NCBI GenBank assembly: GCA_029983685.1
Contig: JASBZA010000006.1
Coordinates: 38,390 to 102,389 of the forward strand
Length of the DNA: 64,000 bases
Reading direction: 5' to 3'
DNA from: Oscillospiraceae bacterium
GTDB lineage: Bacteria; Bacillota; Clostridia; Saccharofermentanales; Fastidiosipilaceae
Shown here: positions 8,311 through 16,594 of the stretch, one piece after another
Position numbering within the stretch: position 1 is the first letter of the stretch
Layout: every line of letters starts with the position of its first letter
The notes under the pieces: generated by a model
Databases searched by the model: none
What the model was told of the DNA's origin: nothing
What the model saw: the letters and a program-made list of their open reading frames with translations, nothing else
Position numbers and translations under genes: made by a program

Positions 8311-10242
8311 ATGTATAGCAAACTGTGGTTAGATTATGAGAGATTGCCCAAGGCTAAAGTAAAGTCGATTCAGTTTGATTCCAATGAAGAATCTTCTTTA
8401 ATTCTTCATGCAAAAGAAGAACTCCGTCAAGCCTTAGATATTGATTCGGAAGCCGATTTTTCCGTTTCTCTGACACAGGAAAGTAATGGTGACACGGACA
8501 AATCCGAAGCTTTTTCAATTGAGGTCAAAGACCATAGTGCCAAGATTCAATCTTCAAGCGAAGAGGGCCTTCTTTACGGAGCATATGAATGTATTAAACT
8601 TCTTCGTCTGGGTGCCTTGGCTGATGGCTTCAAGAAAAATTATGTACCGTCTACGCCGCTTCGCATGATTAACCACTGGGACAATATGGACGGTTCCATA
8701 GAGCGAGGCTATTCGGGTAAGTCTTTCTTCTTTCGAGATGAAAAAATCATAGTAGACGAACGAACAGAAATGTATGCCCGTTTTCTGGCGTCTATTCGTA
8801 TCAATGCGCTCTGCTTCAACAATGTTAACGTAGTCGGCCCGGCTACGGAACTCATCAGTTCACGCTATTATGAAGACTTAAATAAGCTTTTCGAGATTTT
8901 CCAATCTTACGGTATCAAACCTTATCTTTCTTTAAATTACGCTTCATCTATGGAACTGGGCGGTCCCAATACAGCAGACCCTTATGATCCCGAACATATC
9001 AGCTGGTGGGAAGAGAAGATGGCCGAAATTTATCAGAATTTGCCTTCTCTGGGCGGCTTTGTGGTTAAGGCGGACTCGGAAGGCAGGCCGGGACCTTTTA
9101 CCTATGGCCGAAACCAGGCGGATGGAGCCAATATGTTGGGGCGCGCCATCGCGCCTTTCGGAGGCAAGATTATTTGGCGTGCTTTTGTCTACAATTGCCA
9201 GCAGGACTGGCGCGATCATAGGACCGACCGAGCCCGAGCGGCCTATGATTATTTCTCACCCTTGGATGGTGCTTTTGAGCCCAATGTTTACTTGCAGATC
9301 AAAAACGGTCCCATCGATTTCCAGGTGCGTGAGCCTATTTCGCCCTTGTTCTTCGCCATGGCCAAGACGAATTTAATCTTGGAATGCCAAATTGCCCAAG
9401 AATATACCGGTCAGCAAATTGACTTGTGCTATCTCCTGCCCATGTGGAAGGAAATCTTGAACTTCCCGGCTGACATGGCGTCTCACACCGTAGGCCAAAG
9501 AGTGGCAATCCCTTCAGCCGGTATAGCCGCCGTGGCCAATACCGGTGATGATTGGAACTGGACCGGTCACATCCTGGCCGGGGCCAACTTCTACGGTTTC
9601 GGCCTTTTGGCATGGGATTTCGATGTGGATGAAAAGCAAGTGGCGGAAGAGTATTTGAGCTTGGTCTTAGGCTTGGAAGGCCCTGCTTTGGCCAAAGTCA
9701 AAGATATGATGCTGATGTCCTGGCCCACCATGGAAAAATACACGGCTCCTCTGGGCGTCGGCTTCATGGTAACACCCCATTACCATTACGGTCCCAACAT
9801 CGACGGCTACGAATACGACCGTTGGGGAACCTATCACAGGGCGGACTGGAAGGGCATCGGTATCGACCGAACGGAAACCGGAACGGATTATGCCCATACC
9901 TATCCGGAAGCTTTAGGGGACATGTATGCAGACCCCGAAAAGTGTCCGGACAATCTGCTCTTGTTCTTCCACCACGTTCCCTATACCCATGTTTTACAAT
10001 CCGGCAAAACCGTTATCCAGCATATCTATGACAGCCATTTCGAAGGCTATGCCGAAGTTTTGGCTTTCTTAGAGACATGGAATAGCCTGGAGGGACAAAT
10101 GGACGATGACATTTTCCTCCATACCAAAGAACGCTTCGAGCGCCAGGCGGCCAATGCCAGGGAATGGTGTGACCAAATCAACACCTATTTCTACCGTAAG
10201 TGCGGTATTCCGGATGAAAAGGGTCGGAAAATCTACACTTAA
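8311..10242 (+). CDS. aguA: GH67 alpha-glucuronidase
   Basis: Cleaves (methyl)glucuronic acid from the non-reducing end of aldouronic acids, freeing xylo-oligosaccharide. It has 643 residues and no signal peptide, so it acts in the cytoplasm after import. The catalytic residues known for Geobacillus AguA (Glu285, Asp364, Glu392) map by motif and exact spacing to Glu257 (KADSEGRPGPF), Asp336 (NGPIDFQVREP) and Glu364 (AQEYTGQQ). Both intervals, 79 and 28 residues, are kept. I place the start at ATG 8311 behind AGGGGAAA; a TTG at 8281 lies inside the preceding stem-loop and has no ribosome site. The gene is co-directional with the transporter and followed by a terminator. Confidence 0.96.
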   Translation: MYSKLWLDYERLPKAKVKSIQFDSNEESSLILHAKEELRQALDIDSEADFSVSLTQESNGDTDKSEAFSIEVKDHSAKIQSSSEEGLLYGAYECIKLLRLGALADGFKKNYVPSTPLRMINHWDNMDGSIERGYSGKSFFFRDEKIIVDERTEMYARFLASIRINALCFNNVNVVGPATELISSRYYEDLNKLFEIFQSYGIKPYLSLNYASSMELGGPNTADPYDPEHISWWEEKMAEIYQNLPSLGGFVVKADSEGRPGPFTYGRNQADGANMLGRAIAPFGGKIIWRAFVYNCQQDWRDHRTDRARAAYDYFSPLDGAFEPNVYLQIKNGPIDFQVREPISPLFFAMAKTNLILECQIAQEYTGQQIDLCYLLPMWKEILNFPADMASHTVGQRVAIPSAGIAAVANTGDDWNWTGHILAGANFYGFGLLAWDFDVDEKQVAEEYLSLVLGLEGPALAKVKDMMLMSWPTMEKYTAPLGVGFMVTPHYHYGPNIDGYEYDRWGTYHRADWKGIGIDRTETGTDYAHTYPEALGDMYADPEKCPDNLLLFFHHVPYTHVLQSGKTVIQHIYDSHFEGYAEVLAFLETWNSLEGQMDDDIFLHTKERFERQAANAREWCDQINTYFYRKCGIPDEKGRKIYT

Positions 10243-10259
10243 AAATCAAGTGTTTACAA

Positions 10260-11165
10260 CTAAAAACGTTGAGAAGGGTCTTTATAATCACGAGCCAAAT
10301 TCAGGTATTCGCTGGGAGAAAGACCCTTCTTTTTCTTAAAGACCCTATTAAAAGACGAAATCGAATTAAAGCCCACCGCAAAGGCCGTGTCGGTGATGCT
10401 GGCTTCGGGGTCTAAAATTAACTTCTCGAATTCTTCGATACGGATGTTGTTCAGATAGTCGATAAAACTCATGCCGGTGAAATTTTTAAAGATCCTGGAA
10501 AAATAATATTTGCTAAAGCCGGACTTGTCAGCCAGATGGTCCAGCGTTAAATTCTCATGCGAATGCTGGCGCATGTATTCACAGATATGGTAGATGCCGG
10601 CCAGATGGGCCTGGGGCAAGTCTTTTTCCTGAGCTTCTTTGTTTCGTTTAGGACTTAATTTATCTTCCAAGACCGCGTTTGATAGCTGGGCGGCAAACTC
10701 TATGATTTTGGCACTGATTAGGACATCTTTAAATTTAGAGTCACCCAATTGACATACCAATATATCGGATGCGATTCCCTGCAAGAGGCTGTGAATGTCA
10801 CCGGCGTCGGGGTCTTTGGCCGAAACCAGATAGTATGGCGACAGCATGGATAAGATGGAACCAAGTTCGGAAAAGGTGCTTAGAATCAACGGATCAAAGA
10901 GGATGATAAGCCTGGAGCCGTTGTTGGCCGGGTTCGAAATCGAATGCAAGACACCTGCGGGAAGCCACAGAATATCGCCTCGCTCCATGTGAACCGTATC
11001 GCCTTGAATCACATATTCATAGTCCTCTTCCAGACACATGGTGACTTCCGTAGCGGCGTGCCAATGCAAGGGATAGGCTTCGTTTTCCTCATTATGGTAA
11101 ATGCGCACGTGGGAAGAACCGAAGTAATTTACGGTTTCCATGGTTCCGTCTAAGTTCTCGATCAT
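10260..11165 (-). CDS. AraC-family transcriptional regulator with cupin sensor
   Basis: A 301-residue regulator. An N-terminal cupin (about 20-100) carries the metal or sugar pocket motif YPLHWHAATE and a GDILWLPAGVLHS strand. A C-terminal pair of helix-turn-helix motifs (about 200-295) reads LTLDHLADKSGFSKYYFSRI and ITDTAFAVGFNSISSFNRVF. It probably binds a xylan-derived sugar and activates nearby genes. It is divergent from the GH3 gene and convergent with aguA (17 bp apart). The start follows AAAGGA. The target and the inducer are inferred from position only. Confidence 0.9.
   Translation of the reverse strand: MIENLDGTMETVNYFGSSHVRIYHNEENEAYPLHWHAATEVTMCLEEDYEYVIQGDTVHMERGDILWLPAGVLHSISNPANNGSRLIILFDPLILSTFSELGSILSMLSPYYLVSAKDPDAGDIHSLLQGIASDILVCQLGDSKFKDVLISAKIIEFAAQLSNAVLEDKLSPKRNKEAQEKDLPQAHLAGIYHICEYMRQHSHENLTLDHLADKSGFSKYYFSRIFKNFTGMSFIDYLNNIRIEEFEKLILDPEASITDTAFAVGFNSISSFNRVFKKKKGLSPSEYLNLARDYKDPSQRF
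10272..10335 (+). terminator. Terminator of aguA embedded in the convergent araC gene
   Basis: AGAAGGGTCTTT at 10272-10283 is exactly complementary to AAAGACCCTTCT at 10319-10330, with a T-rich tail after it and a 35-base loop. It lies inside the coding 3' end of the convergent regulator, so those bases serve both as codons and as terminator. Confidence 0.75.
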
Positions 11166-11311
11166 AAGGGGTCCTTTCTAGGGGGAATGGTTTTATTATA
11201 GAATCTCCCCAAGTCAAATAGCAAGAATTGGGGATTTCCTAACAAGGATATGTAGGCTCCGGTGTTTTTTTAAGCGTACCGTTAGTGTATCAAATACCAT
11301 GGGGGCATACT
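11166..11311. promoter_or_regulatory. Divergent promoter region with inverted repeat (araC / GH3)
   Basis: A near-perfect inverted repeat, AATCTCCCCAA at 11202-11212 and TTGGGGATT at 11227-11235, flanks a 14-base spacer. On the minus strand a -10 TATAAT (complement of 11195-11200) abuts the left arm. The repeat is a candidate operator for the adjacent AraC protein or another regulator. No good plus-strand -35/-10 pair was found. Confidence 0.4.
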
Positions 11312-13441
11312 ATGACCAAGAAAATTAAGCACCGCGATCGTAAGTCTTTTGAGGATAGGGCCAAAGCACTTGTTGACCAAATGACCTTGACCGAGAAAGC
11401 ATCGCAGCTTTTGCATAAAGCGCCGGCCATTGAGCGACTGGGTATCCCTGCCTATAACTGGTGGTCCGAAGGCTTGCACGGTGTGGCTCGGGCCGGCGTG
11501 GCAACCATGTTCCCCCAAGCCATCGGTTTGGCGGCCTCTTTTGATACCGAGATGATGTACGAGGTTGGCGATATTATTTCTACTGAAGCCAGGGCTCGTT
11601 ACAACACGTTTTCAAAGCTGGGCGATCGAGATATCTACAAGGGCCTGACAATCTGGTCTCCCAACATCAATATTTTCCGCGATCCCAGATGGGGCAGGGG
11701 CCAGGAAACCTACGGGGAAGACCCGGTCTTGACCTCGGACCTAGCCGTGGAGTTTATCCGAGGCCTCCAAGGCGATGACCCGACCTATCTTAAAACAGCT
11801 GCATGTGCCAAGCACTTCGCCTGCTATTCGGGTCCCGAGGACTTGCGTCATGAATTCGATGCGGTTGTTTCCGATAAGGATTTAGAAGAAACATATTTCC
11901 CGGCCTTCCAAGCCTGTGTCGAAGAAGCGGGCGTGGAGTCGGTCATGAGTGCCTATAATCGAGTCAACGGTTTTGCCTGTTCGGCCAGCCCCTATCTCTT
12001 GCAAGACGTCCTCCGCAACAAGTGGGGGTTCGAAGGCCACGTGGTTTCGGATTGTTGGGCCATAGCCGATATTTTTAAGTTCCATCGCCTGGTCGATAAT
12101 CCGGTAGATGCAACGGCCATGTCTATCGAAGCCGGTTGTGACCTCAACTGCGGTTCTTGCTACGGCCATGCTGTCGATGCGGTTATTGCGGATAAGCTGG
12201 ACGAGGCCAAAGTAGACCAGGCCCTGATTCGCCTCTTTACTACCCGCATGCTCCTGGGGCTTTTCGAAGAGAAAGGACAAGTGTCCTATGATCAATTGGA
12301 GTGGACGGAAAACGATTCTCCTAAGCATCAGGAGAAAAATTTAGAAGTTGCTCTGAAAGTACCGGTCCTTCTTAAAAATGACGGTATTTTACCTTTGTCT
12401 AAAGGAGCACAGAAGACTATAGGTTTGATTGGCCCCAATGCCCGTAATATCAGGGCCTTGGAGGGCAATTATGAGGGAACGGCATCACGCTATTGGACCG
12501 TCTTGGACGGCTTGCAGGAATATCTGGAAGACACAGATACCAGAGTCCTTTTCTCCGAAGGCTGCCATCTTTATAAAGACCGCATGTCCGGCCTGGCTGA
12601 GCCTAATGATCGGTTAAGTGAAGTTCAGGCAGTCTGCGAAGCGTCCGACGTCGTCATCGCCTGTTTTGGCCTGGATCCCGGTCTGGAAGGCGAACAAGGC
12701 GACCAGGGTAATCAATTTGCTTCGGGTGACAAGCCTGACTTATGTTTGCCCGGCATTCAAAGAGATGTTTTGGAAATCATATACTCTTATAACAAGCCTA
12801 CAATCCTATTGATTATGTCTGGTTCTGCCTTAGCGCTGGATCAAGATGCTGAGAAAGCCTCCGCCATTTTGCAGTGCTGGTATCCTGGCTCTCAAGGCGG
12901 TAAGGCCATAGCCCAGATCCTCTTCGGAGACCATTCGCCCGAGGGTAAATTGCCTATCACTTTCTATAGCGAGCATTATGAATTGCCGGATTTTACAGAC
13001 TATTCTATGATAGAAAGAACCTATCGCTACGCTACACAAGGTGTGCTTTATCCTTTCGGCTTCGGTTTGACCTACGGTAAGGCCAAAGTCCTTTCCGCCG
13101 ATTGGAAGGAAGACCGGAGTCTTTGCGTTCAGGTGAAAAATGAAAGCGATATCGACATTCGAGAGACGGTCCAGGTCTATGTAAAAGCGCCGCAATTCGG
13201 TCCGGTCCATCCGGAATTAAAAGCATTCCGAAAAGTTGCGCTTAAGGCCGGTGAAGAAAAAGCAGTTCACATAAAGCTGGACGATAAGGCTTTCCGGGTC
13301 GTCAATGACGAGGCCCAAAGCGTTAGCCCTAAGGGACAATGGAAGCTTTATGTAGGCTTTGGCCAGCCGGACGTAAGTCCTTTAGGCGCTGCTCGTAAGG
13401 ATTTGGAAGGACAAGGACTGGTCTTGGAGGTCGAGAGGTAA
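11312..13441 (+). CDS. GH3 beta-xylosidase / beta-glucosidase
   Basis: Releases terminal beta-linked xylose (or glucose) from oligosaccharides. It has 709 residues and no signal peptide, so it acts inside the cell. The GH3 barrel occupies roughly residues 20-330, with WGRGQETYGEDP and nucleophile Asp247 in VVSDCWAI. An alpha/beta sandwich follows (GLIGPNA, CFGLDPGLEGE), then a C-terminal fibronectin-III-like domain. The LHGVAR and DPRWGRGQE segments resemble xylosidase members. Its place between GH67 and beta-glucuronidase favours xylo-oligosaccharides. I chose ATG 11312 with GGGGG 7 bases upstream; a GTG at 11285 is possible. The next gene starts 10 bp downstream, so the two form an operon. 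Confidence 0.92.
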   Translation: MTKKIKHRDRKSFEDRAKALVDQMTLTEKASQLLHKAPAIERLGIPAYNWWSEGLHGVARAGVATMFPQAIGLAASFDTEMMYEVGDIISTEARARYNTFSKLGDRDIYKGLTIWSPNINIFRDPRWGRGQETYGEDPVLTSDLAVEFIRGLQGDDPTYLKTAACAKHFACYSGPEDLRHEFDAVVSDKDLEETYFPAFQACVEEAGVESVMSAYNRVNGFACSASPYLLQDVLRNKWGFEGHVVSDCWAIADIFKFHRLVDNPVDATAMSIEAGCDLNCGSCYGHAVDAVIADKLDEAKVDQALIRLFTTRMLLGLFEEKGQVSYDQLEWTENDSPKHQEKNLEVALKVPVLLKNDGILPLSKGAQKTIGLIGPNARNIRALEGNYEGTASRYWTVLDGLQEYLEDTDTRVLFSEGCHLYKDRMSGLAEPNDRLSEVQAVCEASDVVIACFGLDPGLEGEQGDQGNQFASGDKPDLCLPGIQRDVLEIIYSYNKPTILLIMSGSALALDQDAEKASAILQCWYPGSQGGKAIAQILFGDHSPEGKLPITFYSEHYELPDFTDYSMIERTYRYATQGVLYPFGFGLTYGKAKVLSADWKEDRSLCVQVKNESDIDIRETVQVYVKAPQFGPVHPELKAFRKVALKAGEEKAVHIKLDDKAFRVVNDEAQSVSPKGQWKLYVGFGQPDVSPLGAARKDLEGQGLVLEVER

Positions 13442-13451
13442 GGAGCGATTT

Positions 13452-15266
13452 ATGTTATACCCCAGATCGACGATGACCCGGTCGGTTCAGAGCCTGGACG
13501 GGACATGGAAGTTTAAGCCTCTAAAATATCTTGAGGAATTTGATCCGCTAAAGCCTTTGGAAGATTTCTTCTACATTGCCGTCCCGGCATCCTTTAATGA
13601 CCAACTAGTAGATAATGATTTGCGCTTCTTTGCAGGACATTATGTCTATGAACGTACGTTGGACCTGCCTGCCGTAAAGGAAGGTCAGCGGCTGGTCTTG
13701 CGTTTTGGTGCGATTTGCCATGAGGCTTGGGTTTATATTAACGGGGAGGAAGTCTGCCATAATAAAGGCGGCTTTTTACCTTTCGAAGTGGAGATTCAAT
13801 CACAGGTCAAAGCAGGACGTAATCGTCTTACAATTTTGGCCAATAACCTGTTGAATTTCTCCACGCTGCCGGTAGGGAATTTGGAAGAGATTTCGGACGA
13901 AGACGGCCATGTGACTTATCGCCTGGATGAGAATTTCGATTTCTTTAACTATGCCGGTATCATTCGGCCCGTGAAGCTTTATACGACGTCAAAGACTTAT
14001 TTGGATGATATGACGATCACTTCCGATGTCAACGGGGAAAACGCCCTGCTTAGCATGGATTTTAAGATAAGTGGGCCTTATGATCAGATTCTAGTTGAAG
14101 TCTTCAATGAAGCCAATGATAGGGTTTCCGATGTGGAATACAGGGGGGAGATTGACCAAGACCAAGTCCGTCTGGAAATTCCCGTCACCTACGTACGCTT
14201 GTGGGAACCCATGGATCCCTATCTCTATGAAGTAAAGGTCAGTTTATTTAAGGACAATCAATTACTGGATGAATATTTCGAACCCTATGGCATCCGAACG
14301 GTGGAGGTTAAGGACCATAAATTTCTCCTAAACGGCAAGCCTTTTTACTTTAAAGGTTTCGGCAAACACGAAGACTCCTACATCAACGGCAGGGGCTTCA
14401 ACCAGGCCGTTAATGTCTTTGATTTACATATGATGAAAAAAATGGGTGCCAATTCCTTTAGGACTTCTCATTATCCTTATGCGGAAGAGATGATGTACTT
14501 AGCGGATAGATTGGGTTTTGTCGTTATTGATGAAGTGCCGGCTGTTGGATTATTTACAAATTTTGCCGCAGATCTCAAGTCGGATGGGCCTAATACCTGG
14601 GACCAAATGCAAACCATGTCGGCACATGAAGATGCTATTAGAAGACTCATTGAAAGAGATAAGAATCATGCTTCGGTGGTGATGTGGTCTATAGCGAATG
14701 AAGCTGCGACACATCAAGACGGAGCAAAAGAGTATTTCGAACCGCTCTTTGCCTTGACGAGAGCCTGCGATGCCCAAAAACGTCCGGTCACCATTGTATC
14801 GATAGGCTTAGCTTCGGCGGCCAAAGACCAAGCCATGGGCATGGCGGATGTCATCTGTTTGAACCGCTACTTTGGCTGGTATAACTATCCCGGAGACCTG
14901 AAAGAGGCCGAGCAGGCCATGGAAGGGGAACTGGAAGAATGGGTCGAACGATTTCCCGGTAAGCCTGTTATCTATACAGAGTACGGTGCGGATGCGGTTC
15001 CGGGCCTACATTCTATCTACCAAATCCCTTTTACCGAAGAATATCAGATTCATATGATTAAAATGATGTCAAAGGTCATGGATAGTAAGGATTATGTGGT
15101 CGGTGAGCAGGTTTGGAATTTTGCGGACTTTGAGACCAAGGTCGGTGTCACCAGGGTCCAAGGTAATAAAAAAGGTGCTTTCAGCCGTAATCGCGAACCC
15201 AAGATGCTGGCTTTCTGGTTAGAAGAAAGGTGGAAGTCTATCCCTCATTTTGGCTATAAGGCATGA
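13452..15266 (+). CDS. uidA: GH2 beta-glucuronidase
   Basis: Hydrolyses beta-D-glucuronides. The 604-residue protein has the sugar-binding, Ig-like and barrel domains of GH2 in order. The acid/base is Glu417 in WSIANEA and the nucleophile Glu510 in YTEYGADAVPGLHS. The Asn-x-Lys pair that recognises the glucuronate carboxylate in true GUS enzymes is present as Asn572 and Lys574 (GNKKGAF), matching Asn566/Lys568 of E. coli. This separates it from beta-galactosidases. There is no signal peptide. It is co-transcribed with GH3 (AAGGAG site). Its 3' end overlaps the convergent regulator by 29 bp. Substrates may be glucuronosyl plant or host conjugates. Confidence 0.95.
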   Translation: MLYPRSTMTRSVQSLDGTWKFKPLKYLEEFDPLKPLEDFFYIAVPASFNDQLVDNDLRFFAGHYVYERTLDLPAVKEGQRLVLRFGAICHEAWVYINGEEVCHNKGGFLPFEVEIQSQVKAGRNRLTILANNLLNFSTLPVGNLEEISDEDGHVTYRLDENFDFFNYAGIIRPVKLYTTSKTYLDDMTITSDVNGENALLSMDFKISGPYDQILVEVFNEANDRVSDVEYRGEIDQDQVRLEIPVTYVRLWEPMDPYLYEVKVSLFKDNQLLDEYFEPYGIRTVEVKDHKFLLNGKPFYFKGFGKHEDSYINGRGFNQAVNVFDLHMMKKMGANSFRTSHYPYAEEMMYLADRLGFVVIDEVPAVGLFTNFAADLKSDGPNTWDQMQTMSAHEDAIRRLIERDKNHASVVMWSIANEAATHQDGAKEYFEPLFALTRACDAQKRPVTIVSIGLASAAKDQAMGMADVICLNRYFGWYNYPGDLKEAEQAMEGELEEWVERFPGKPVIYTEYGADAVPGLHSIYQIPFTEEYQIHMIKMMSKVMDSKDYVVGEQVWNFADFETKVGVTRVQGNKKGAFSRNREPKMLAFWLEERWKSIPHFGYKA

Positions 15267-16233
15267 GATAGGTTTCCAGTATTTTTTTCAGCTTGTCCTT
15301 GTCCTTGGGCAGTAAAGGTTTTAAATAGCGGATAGCCTCTTCATTGGAAAGCTTTTGTTCAATCGAAAAGGAGTCGGTTGCCTGATTAGAAGGTAGCCGG
15401 CTTTTTTCATCCGGAGAAAGGGCGTAGGCTTCGGGCGTTGTGCCTAAAAGTTCCATAAAGGTTTCCCTCATATAGCGTAGGTCGGAAAAGCCCGCTAGGT
15501 AGGCCAAATCGGTCAGGCTGTATTTGCCTGTAATGAGCAGGTTCTGGGCCCGAATAAGACGATATTCCTTTACCAAGTGTTGGAAGGTCTTGTTGGTCTT
15601 TTCTTTTATAAAACGTGAGGTGTAGCTTAGAGAGAGGCCCTCGGCTTCGGCAAAATCTTGTAACCTTATAGGAAGTGTGTAGCCGTCCTGAATAAAATCC
15701 ATCAGGCGAGAAATCCGGTCTGCTTCGGTTTTTTGCTTATAAGCTTCTTCAGGGCTCAGAAAACGATGGTCTATGTGTTGAATTAACTGGTCCATGATGA
15801 GATAAAAAAGACTTATGGCAGAGAAGGGGTAGGTTTCTTCTTTTTGCACGTAAAGGATCGAGAAGGCCAAAATGAGGTCTCGCAAGTTTTCATAATAGGG
15901 GCCGTCTTCGGGACGAATAATGGTTTTATCGAAGTGGATATCCACCATGGCCGGAACTGTGTGGGTAAAAAGTGAAGGCGGAAATTGGATATAAAGGTTT
16001 AGGCAAGCCTCATGAGGTGCATAGATTTCGTGAAGCTGGTTGGGATTTAAGAGAACGATATCGCCCGGGCGGATGCGCTGGTTTTGGCCCAGGATGGTCC
16101 AATCCGAACTTTCGTCCAAGCTCAAGCTCATCTCCAGAACATTATGAAAGTGTGGCATACGATAACGAATGCGGTTTAAGAAGACATTAATCTGAGCCTG
16201 GCGGCTATAGCCGATGACCTCAACTTCTTTCAC
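15238..16233 (-). CDS. AraC-family regulator with C-terminal tail
   Basis: A 331-residue regulator. The N-terminal cupin-like sensor (about 15-110) includes MPHFHNVLEMSLSLDE and GDIVLLNPNQLHEI. The double helix-turn-helix lies at about 185-280, with LQDFAEAEGLSLSYTSRFIK and LTDLAYLAGFSDLRYMRETF. About 50 further residues follow the DNA-binding domain, which is unusual because AraC proteins normally end there. The tail is charged (PKDKDKLKKILETY). The start is GTG 16233 behind AAGGAGG. It is convergent with uidA and probably controls the glucuronide genes or the divergent pectinase; the target is unproven. Confidence 0.88.
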   Translation of the reverse strand: MKEVEVIGYSRQAQINVFLNRIRYRMPHFHNVLEMSLSLDESSDWTILGQNQRIRPGDIVLLNPNQLHEIYAPHEACLNLYIQFPPSLFTHTVPAMVDIHFDKTIIRPEDGPYYENLRDLILAFSILYVQKEETYPFSAISLFYLIMDQLIQHIDHRFLSPEEAYKQKTEADRISRLMDFIQDGYTLPIRLQDFAEAEGLSLSYTSRFIKEKTNKTFQHLVKEYRLIRAQNLLITGKYSLTDLAYLAGFSDLRYMRETFMELLGTTPEAYALSPDEKSRLPSNQATDSFSIEQKLSNEEAIRYLKPLLPKDKDKLKKILETYLMPYSQNEG

Positions 16234-16594
16234 GAAAAAGCCTCCTTCCTCTTGTTTTCCTATAAAGCTTGATATTAGATATTGTATAGATAAGGCCGGG
16301 GATTGAAAACCTCAGGCATGGCTGGCCAAAGTGCGTCCGTGACTGTAACTCCGTCGATAATAGGCACTATCTTGCAAAGGTGTTCAGACAAAGAGAACAA
16401 AGCAAGATTAGAATTTCTGTACTAAATAGATAAAAGAATCATCTATATTTGCTAATACTCCTGTGCTTACTTAAAATTAGCCTATCTTGGCTACAAATTT
16501 TCTTGTTTTATCTATCAAACGTTTTCAAATGCTTGAGAAAACTAAAGGCAGATAAGCAGAGATATTTTGCCGATTTGAAAGAAGAGGGGTTTTC
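16234..16594. other. 361 bp intergenic region upstream of the pectinase gene
   Basis: The gap between the divergent regulator and the pectinase gene is AT-rich toward its right end. I see no open frame, RNA gene or strong promoter pair, only the cre-like element at 16513-16528 and the pectinase ribosome site (GAGGGG) just before the ATG. Confidence 0.5.
16513..16528 (+). promoter_or_regulatory. cre-like / LacI-family operator candidate
   Basis: The sequence TATCAAACGTTTTCAA fits the catabolite-control consensus WTGNAANCGNWNNCAW at every fixed position except the TG pair (AT here). It lies 67 bp upstream of the pectinase ATG, where carbon catabolite repression would be sensible. Binding is an inference. 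Confidence 0.35.

Noticed and set aside
10925..10940. tRNA T-arm-like GGTTCGAA string
   Set aside because: It lies in the araC coding region and no acceptor or anticodon stems can be formed around it.
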